From the NCBI GenBank assembly GCA_022605405.1, contig JABYQQ010000019.1, positions 851,712 to 915,711 of the forward strand: a stretch of 64,000 bases of DNA, read 5' to 3'. The position numbers and the translations under genes are program-made. The notes under the pieces were generated by a model. The model was not told where the DNA came from. It did no database searches and was given only the letters and a program-made list of their open reading frames with translations. Positions 57,656 through 64,000 of the stretch are shown here, piece after piece (positions within the stretch are counted from its first letter, which is position 1; every line of letters begins with the position of its first letter). The stretch is from Earliella scabrosa. Its lineage: Eukaryota; Basidiomycota; Agaricomycetes; Polyporales; Polyporaceae.

Positions 57656-57928
57656 TTGGCGTGCAAGACTCAGCACCAAGATTCATACTCCGTCATGTCA
57701 ATGTACCCCAACTGTTGCGACCCGGTGTACTTGACCACAACCGCCGGGCAATACCAAGGCGCCCGTGCATTCTGCTCGGCCTCTGTCTCGGCATGCACGG
57801 GAGCCGCAACGGGTTCGTTCACAGGCAACTCCTGTATGAGTGCGTTCACCGGAAACCAGACACTGAGCCGGTACGGTGGTGTGGCGTGCGGGAAGTCATT
57901 CTTCACGATGATCTCCTTGGGCTGCTAA
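57656..57928 (+). CDS. Cys-rich protein fragment, possibly secreted
   Basis: A frame of 90 residues with eight or more Cys: YPNCCDPVYLTTTAGQYQGA, FCSASVSACTGAATGSF, GNSCMSAFTGN and VACGKSFFTMISLGC. The Cys/Gly/Ser/Thr-rich composition suits an extracellular fungal protein. The ATG at 57656 is followed by no signal peptide, so it is more likely a last exon, with the CAAG just before 57667 as a possible acceptor, than a whole gene. No family recognised. Confidence 0.35.
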   Translation: MACKTQHQDSYSVMSMYPNCCDPVYLTTTAGQYQGARAFCSASVSACTGAATGSFTGNSCMSAFTGNQTLSRYGGVACGKSFFTMISLGC

Positions 57929-58161
57929 CTTGGGGCCGAAGAAGGGCTTAATGCTTAACGTTGGGATATACACAGCTTGATGATCCATTGGGGAGGCGGT
58001 AGTTGGTGTTGAGTTCCAATAAGAACCATGTCCCCAACTGTCTCCACGCATCTGTCTGTGTGTAGTGGTATAATGTCATGTATAGACTTCAATATCACAT
58101 AAGGGTGGGCCGTGATTGTGTGGGGAGTCAATGGATATGGATGACCAATAGCTGATAAATT

Positions 58162-61100
58162 GTTAGCGACGGTTGGAGTGTTACGGGTTGAAGTGTTGGG
58201 TAAACGAGTTAAGCGTCGGGTAAACGAGTTGGAGGGCGAGGGTTGAAGTGTTGTGTTGACGCGTTAGTGTGCGAGGGTTGAAGCGTTAAGGACGAGGGTC
58301 AGAGCGTTGGGTTGACGTGTTAGGGACGGGTTGAAGTGTCAGGGTAACGTGTTAGGGACGACCGCTAGAGTGTTAGGGCGCGACGTTAGAGTGCTTAGGG
58401 TTAACGTGTAGAGTTGAAGCGTTAGGGACGACGGTTGGAGTGTTACGGGTTGAAGTGTTGGGTAAACGAGTTAAGCGTCGGGTAAACGAGTTGGAGGGCG
58501 AGGGTTGAAGTGTTGTGTTGACGCGTTAGTGTGCGAGGGTTGAAGCGTTAAGGACGAGGGTCAGAGCGTTGGGTTGACGTGTTAGGGACGGGTTGAAGTG
58601 TCAGGGTAACGTGTTAGGGACGACCGCTAGAGTGTTAGGGCGCGACGTTAGAGTGCTTAGGGTTAACGTGTAGAGTTGAAGCGTTAGGGACGACGGTTGG
58701 AGTGTTACGGGTTGAAGTGTTGGGTAAACGAGTTAAGCGTCGGGTAAACGAGTTGGAGGGCGAGGGTTGAAGTGTTGTGTTGACGCGTTAGTGTGCGAGG
58801 GTTGAAGCGTTAAGGACGAGGGTCAGAGCGTTGGGTTGACGTGTTAGGGACGGGTTGAAGTGTCAGGGTAACGTGTTAGGGACGACCGCTAGAGTGTTAG
58901 GGCGCGACGTTAGAGTGCTTAGGGTTAACGTGTAGAGTTGAAGCGTTAGGGACGACGGTTGGAGTGTTACGGGTTGAAGTGTTGGGTAAACGAGTTAAGC
59001 GTCGGGTAAACGAGTTGGAGGGCGAGGGTTGAAGTGTTGTGTTGACGCGTTAGTGTGCGAGGGTTGAAGCGTTAAGGACGAGGGTCAGAGCGTTGGGTTG
59101 ACGTGTTAGGGACGGGTTGAAGTGTCAGGGTAACGTGTTAGGGACGACCGCTAGAGTGTTAGGGCGCGACGTTAGAGTGCTTAGGGTTAACGTGTAGAGT
59201 TGAAGCGTTAGGGACGACGGTTGGAGTGTTACGGGTTGAAGTGTTGGGTAAACGAGTTAAGCGTCGGGTAAACGAGTTGGAGGGCGAGGGTTGAAGTGTT
59301 GTGTTGACGCGTTAGTGTGCGAGGGTTGAAGCGTTAAGGACGAGGGTCAGAGCGTTGGGTTGACGTGTTAGGGACGGGTTGAAGTGTCAGGGTAACGTGT
59401 TAGGGACGACCGCTAGAGTGTTAGGGCGCGACGTTAGAGTGCTTAGGGTTAACGTGTAGAGTTGAAGCGTTAGGGACGACGGTTGGAGTGTTACGGGTTG
59501 AAGTGTTGGGTAAACGAGTTAAGCGTCGGGTAAACGAGTTGGAGGGCGAGGGTTGAAGTGTTGTGTTGACGCGTTAGTGTGCGAGGGTTGAAGCGTTAAG
59601 GACGAGGGTCAGAGCGTTGGGTTGACGTGTTAGGGACGGGTTGAAGTGTCAGGGTAACGTGTTAGGGACGACCGCTAGAGTGTTAGGGCGCGACGTTAGA
59701 GTGCTTAGGGTTAACGTGTAGAGTTGAAGCGTTAGGGACGACGGTTGGAGTGTTACGGGTTGAAGTGTTGGGTAAACGAGTTAAGCGTCGGGTAAACGAG
59801 TTGGAGGGCGAGGGTTGAAGTGTTGTGTTGACGCGTTAGTGTGCGAGGGTTGAAGCGTTAAGGACGAGGGTCAGAGCGTTGGGTTGACGTGTTAGGGACG
59901 GGTTGAAGTGTCAGGGTAACGTGTTAGGGACGACCGCTAGAGTGTTAGGGCGCGACGTTAGAGTGCTTAGGGTTAACGTGTAGAGTTGAAGCGTTAGGGA
60001 CGACGGTTGGAGTGTTACGGGTTGAAGTGTTGGGTAAACGAGTTAAGCGTCGGGTAAACGAGTTGGAGGGCGAGGGTTGAAGTGTTGTGTTGACGCGTTA
60101 GTGTGCGAGGGTTGAAGCGTTAAGGACGAGGGTCAGAGCGTTGGGTTGACGTGTTAGGGACGGGTTGAAGTGTCAGGGTAACGTGTTAGGGACGACCGCT
60201 AGAGTGTTAGGGCGCGACGTTAGAGTGCTTAGGGTTAACGTGTAGAGTTGAAGCGTTAGGGACGACGGTTGGAGTGTTACGGGTTGAAGTGTTGGGTAAA
60301 CGAGTTAAGCGTCGGGTAAACGAGTTGGAGGGCGAGGGTTGAAGTGTTGTGTTGACGCGTTAGTGTGCGAGGGTTGAAGCGTTAAGGACGAGGGTCAGAG
60401 CGTTGGGTTGACGTGTTAGGGACGGGTTGAAGTGTCAGGGTAACGTGTTAGGGACGACCGCTAGAGTGTTAGGGCGCGACGTTAGAGTGCTTAGGGTTAA
60501 CGTGTAGAGTTGAAGCGTTAGGGACGACGGTTGGAGTGTTACGGGTTGAAGTGTTGGGTAAACGAGTTAAGCGTCGGGTAAACGAGTTGGAGGGCGAGGG
60601 TTGAAGTGTTGTGTTGACGCGTTAGTGTGCGAGGGTTGAAGCGTTAAGGACGAGGGTCAGAGCGTTGGGTTGACGTGTTAGGGACGGGTTGAAGTGTCAG
60701 GGTAACGTGTTAGGGACGACCGCTAGAGTGTTAGGGCGCGACGTTAGAGTGCTTAGGGTTAACGTGTAGAGTTGAAGCGTTAGGGACGACGGTTGGAGTG
60801 TTACGGGTTGAAGTGTTGGGTAAACGAGTTAAGCGTCGGGTAAACGAGTTGGAGGGCGAGGGTTGAAGTGTTGTGTTGACGCGTTAGTGTGCGAGGGTTG
60901 AAGCGTTAAGGACGAGGGTCAGAGCGTTGGGTTGACGTGTTAGGGACGGGTTGAAGTGTCAGGGTAACGTGTTAGGGACGACCGCTAGAGTGTTAGGGCG
61001 CGACGTTAGAGTGCTTAGGGTTAACGTGTAGAGTTGAAGCGTTAGGGACGACGGTTGGAGTGTTACGGGTTGAAGTGTTGGGTAAACGAGTTAAGCGTCG

Positions 61101-64000
61101 GGTAAACGAGTTGGAGGGCGAGGGTTGAAGTGTTGTGTTGACGCGTTAGTGTGCGAGGGTTGAAGCGTTAAGGACGAGGGTCAGAGCGTTGGGTTGACGT
61201 GTTAGGGACGGGTTGAAGTGTCAGGGTAACGTGTTAGGGACGACCGCTAGAGTGTTAGGGCGCGACGTTAGAGTGCTTAGGGTTAACGTGTAGAGTTGAA
61301 GCGTTAGGGACGACGGTTGGAGTGTTACGGGTTGAAGTGTTGGGTAAACGAGTTAAGCGTCGGGTAAACGAGTTGGAGGGCGAGGGTTGAAGTGTTGTGT
61401 TGACGCGTTAGTGTGCGAGGGTTGAAGCGTTAAGGACGAGGGTCAGAGCGTTGGGTTGACGTGTTAGGGACGGGTTGAAGTGTCAGGGTAACGTGTTAGG
61501 GACGACCGCTAGAGTGTTAGGGCGCGACGTTAGAGTGCTTAGGGTTAACGTGTAGAGTTGAAGCGTTAGGGACGACGGTTGGAGTGTTACGGGTTGAAGT
61601 GTTGGGTAAACGAGTTAAGCGTCGGGTAAACGAGTTGGAGGGCGAGGGTTGAAGTGTTGTGTTGACGCGTTAGTGTGCGAGGGTTGAAGCGTTAAGGACG
61701 AGGGTCAGAGCGTTGGGTTGACGTGTTAGGGACGGGTTGAAGTGTCAGGGTAACGTGTTAGGGACGACCGCTAGAGTGTTAGGGCGCGACGTTAGAGTGC
61801 TTAGGGTTAACGTGTAGAGTTGAAGCGTTAGGGACGACGGTTGGAGTGTTACGGGTTGAAGTGTTGGGTAAACGAGTTAAGCGTCGGGTAAACGAGTTGG
61901 AGGGCGAGGGTTGAAGTGTTGTGTTGACGCGTTAGTGTGCGAGGGTTGAAGCGTTAAGGACGAGGGTCAGAGCGTTGGGTTGACGTGTTAGGGACGGGTT
62001 GAAGTGTCAGGGTAACGTGTTAGGGACGACCGCTAGAGTGTTAGGGCGCGACGTTAGAGTGCTTAGGGTTAACGTGTAGAGTTGAAGCGTTAGGGACGAC
62101 GGTTGGAGTGTTACGGGTTGAAGTGTTGGGTAAACGAGTTAAGCGTCGGGTAAACGAGTTGGAGGGCGAGGGTTGAAGTGTTGTGTTGACGCGTTAGTGT
62201 GCGAGGGTTGAAGCGTTAAGGACGAGGGTCAGAGCGTTGGGTTGACGTGTTAGGGACGGGTTGAAGTGTCAGGGTAACGTGTTAGGGACGACCGCTAGAG
62301 TGTTAGGGCGCGACGTTAGAGTGCTTAGGGTTAACGTGTAGAGTTGAAGCGTTAGGGACGACGGTTGGAGTGTTACGGGTTGAAGTGTTGGGTAAACGAG
62401 TTAAGCGTCGGGTAAACGAGTTGGAGGGCGAGGGTTGAAGTGTTGTGTTGACGCGTTAGTGTGCGAGGGTTGAAGCGTTAAGGACGAGGGTCAGAGCGTT
62501 GGGTTGACGTGTTAGGGACGGGTTGAAGTGTCAGGGTAACGTGTTAGGGACGACCGCTAGAGTGTTAGGGCGCGACGTTAGAGTGCTTAGGGTTAACGTG
62601 TAGAGTTGAAGCGTTAGGGACGACGGTTGGAGTGTTACGGGTTGAAGTGTTGGGTAAACGAGTTAAGCGTCGGGTAAACGAGTTGGAGGGCGAGGGTTGA
62701 AGTGTTGTGTTGACGCGTTAGTGTGCGAGGGTTGAAGCGTTAAGGACGAGGGTCAGAGCGTTGGGTTGACGTGTTAGGGACGGGTTGAAGTGTCAGGGTA
62801 ACGTGTTAGGGACGACCGCTAGAGTGTTAGGGCGCGACGTTAGAGTGCTTAGGGTTAACGTGTAGAGTTGAAGCGTTAGGGACGACGGTTGGAGTGTTAC
62901 GGGTTGAAGTGTTGGGTAAACGAGTTAAGCGTCGGGTAAACGAGTTGGAGGGCGAGGGTTGAAGTGTTGTGTTGACGCGTTAGTGTGCGAGGGTTGAAGC
63001 GTTAAGGACGAGGGTCAGAGCGTTGGGTTGACGTGTTAGGGACGGGTTGAAGTGTCAGGGTAACGTGTTAGGGACGACCGCTAGAGTGTTAGGGCGCGAC
63101 GTTAGAGTGCTTAGGGTTAACGTGTAGAGTTGAAGCGTTAGGGACGACGGTTGGAGTGTTACGGGTTGAAGTGTTGGGTAAACGAGTTAAGCGTCGGGTA
63201 AACGAGTTGGAGGGCGAGGGTTGAAGTGTTGTGTTGACGCGTTAGTGTGCGAGGGTTGAAGCGTTAAGGACGAGGGTCAGAGCGTTGGGTTGACGTGTTA
63301 GGGACGGGTTGAAGTGTCAGGGTAACGTGTTAGGGACGACCGCTAGAGTGTTAGGGCGCGACGTTAGAGTGCTTAGGGTTAACGTGTAGAGTTGAAGCGT
63401 TAGGGACGACGGTTGGAGTGTTACGGGTTGAAGTGTTGGGTAAACGAGTTAAGCGTCGGGTAAACGAGTTGGAGGGCGAGGGTTGAAGTGTTGTGTTGAC
63501 GCGTTAGTGTGCGAGGGTTGAAGCGTTAAGGACGAGGGTCAGAGCGTTGGGTTGACGTGTTAGGGACGGGTTGAAGTGTCAGGGTAACGTGTTAGGGACG
63601 ACCGCTAGAGTGTTAGGGCGCGACGTTAGAGTGCTTAGGGTTAACGTGTAGAGTTGAAGCGTTAGGGACGACGGTTGGAGTGTTACGGGTTGAAGTGTTG
63701 GGTAAACGAGTTAAGCGTCGGGTAAACGAGTTGGAGGGCGAGGGTTGAAGTGTTGTGTTGACGCGTTAGTGTGCGAGGGTTGAAGCGTTAAGGACGAGGG
63801 TCAGAGCGTTGGGTTGACGTGTTAGGGACGGGTTGAAGTGTCAGGGTAACGTGTTAGGGACGACCGCTAGAGTGTTAGGGCGCGACGTTAGAGTGCTTAG
63901 GGTTAACGTGTAGAGTTGAAGCGTTAGGGACGACGGTTGGAGTGTTACGGGTTGAAGTGTTGGGTAAACGAGTTAAGCGTCGGGTAAACGAGTTGGAGGG
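58162..64000 (+). repeat. 262-bp satellite array with embedded TTAGGG motifs, 22 copies, continues past window
   Basis: The unit start GGTTGGAGTGTTACGGGTTG recurs at 58171, 58433, 58695 and so on to 63935, which is exactly 22 periods of 262 bp with no length change; sampled copies look identical. Each unit holds five TTAGGG hexamers and can be split into about 15 degenerate monomers of 13-21 bp built around GTTGAAGTGTTRGGG. The plus strand is G/T-rich and C-poor. Because TTAGGG and its complement carry in-frame stops, no frame above 60 codons exists in the array. The direction (TTAGGG reading rightward) fits a chromosome end to the right, so a subtelomeric satellite is the best guess. Confidence 0.95.

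Noticed and set aside
58162..64000. CRISPR-like array
   Set aside because: The repeat is 262 bp with no unique spacers; it is a tandem satellite in a eukaryotic context.

Overview
The window reads as nuclear DNA of a filamentous basidiomycete, most likely an Agaricomycete. Evidence: GC-rich protein-coding genes cut by many 45-100 bp GT-AG introns with CTAAC/CTRAY-like branch sites, expanded F-box and BTB gene families, a class I hydrophobin, a DUF4246 pair, a formamidase, a HAM1-like protein, and TTAGGG-type telomeric motifs. No bacterial-style operons, rRNA, CRISPR or convincing tRNA was seen. Exon models below were built by eye from splice signals, frame continuity and comparison between paralogues inside the window.

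Layout. 1-1290: 3' part of a Copia-type LTR element that carries Gag but no Pol; its 3' LTR sits inside an F-box gene remnant (1291-1753). 1857-5885: a tandem pair of DUF4246 oxygenase-like genes on the minus strand, the left intact (589 aa), the right broken by a 4-bp duplication and a nonsense codon. 7002-10680: two convergent F-box genes. 10.7-21.2 kb: gene-poor and decayed, with a broken seven-exon gene (15710-17959), scraps of F-box genes and a shared duplication. 21.2-29.1 kb: hydrophobin, another F-box gene, and two secreted-protein genes with matching 46-nt signal-peptide exons. 31.0-47.2 kb: the conserved core, with a formamidase (including a 9-nt micro-exon), a 14-exon atypical G-alpha gene whose catalytic Gln position is Ser, a third F-box paralogue, a HAM1-like lipid-binding-fold protein, and a BTB protein. 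47.8-50.9 kb: BTB fragment, a 77-bp long inverted repeat and a small unknown gene. 51276-55968: an intact 12-exon, 1341-residue transposase-like gene with a candidate D-D-E triad between two zinc-binding regions. 56.7-57.9 kb: F-box debris and a Cys-rich fragment. 58162-64000: 22 copies, with no length change by eye, of a 262-bp satellite rich in TTAGGG, running off the window.

The genes do not form one pathway. The picture is an accessory, probably subtelomeric chromosome arm: fast-evolving F-box/BTB families, secreted proteins and mobile or decayed elements surround a few conserved genes and abut a telomere-like satellite. The best candidates for something undescribed are the transposase-like gene, the satellite, and the GTPase-site-substituted G-alpha.
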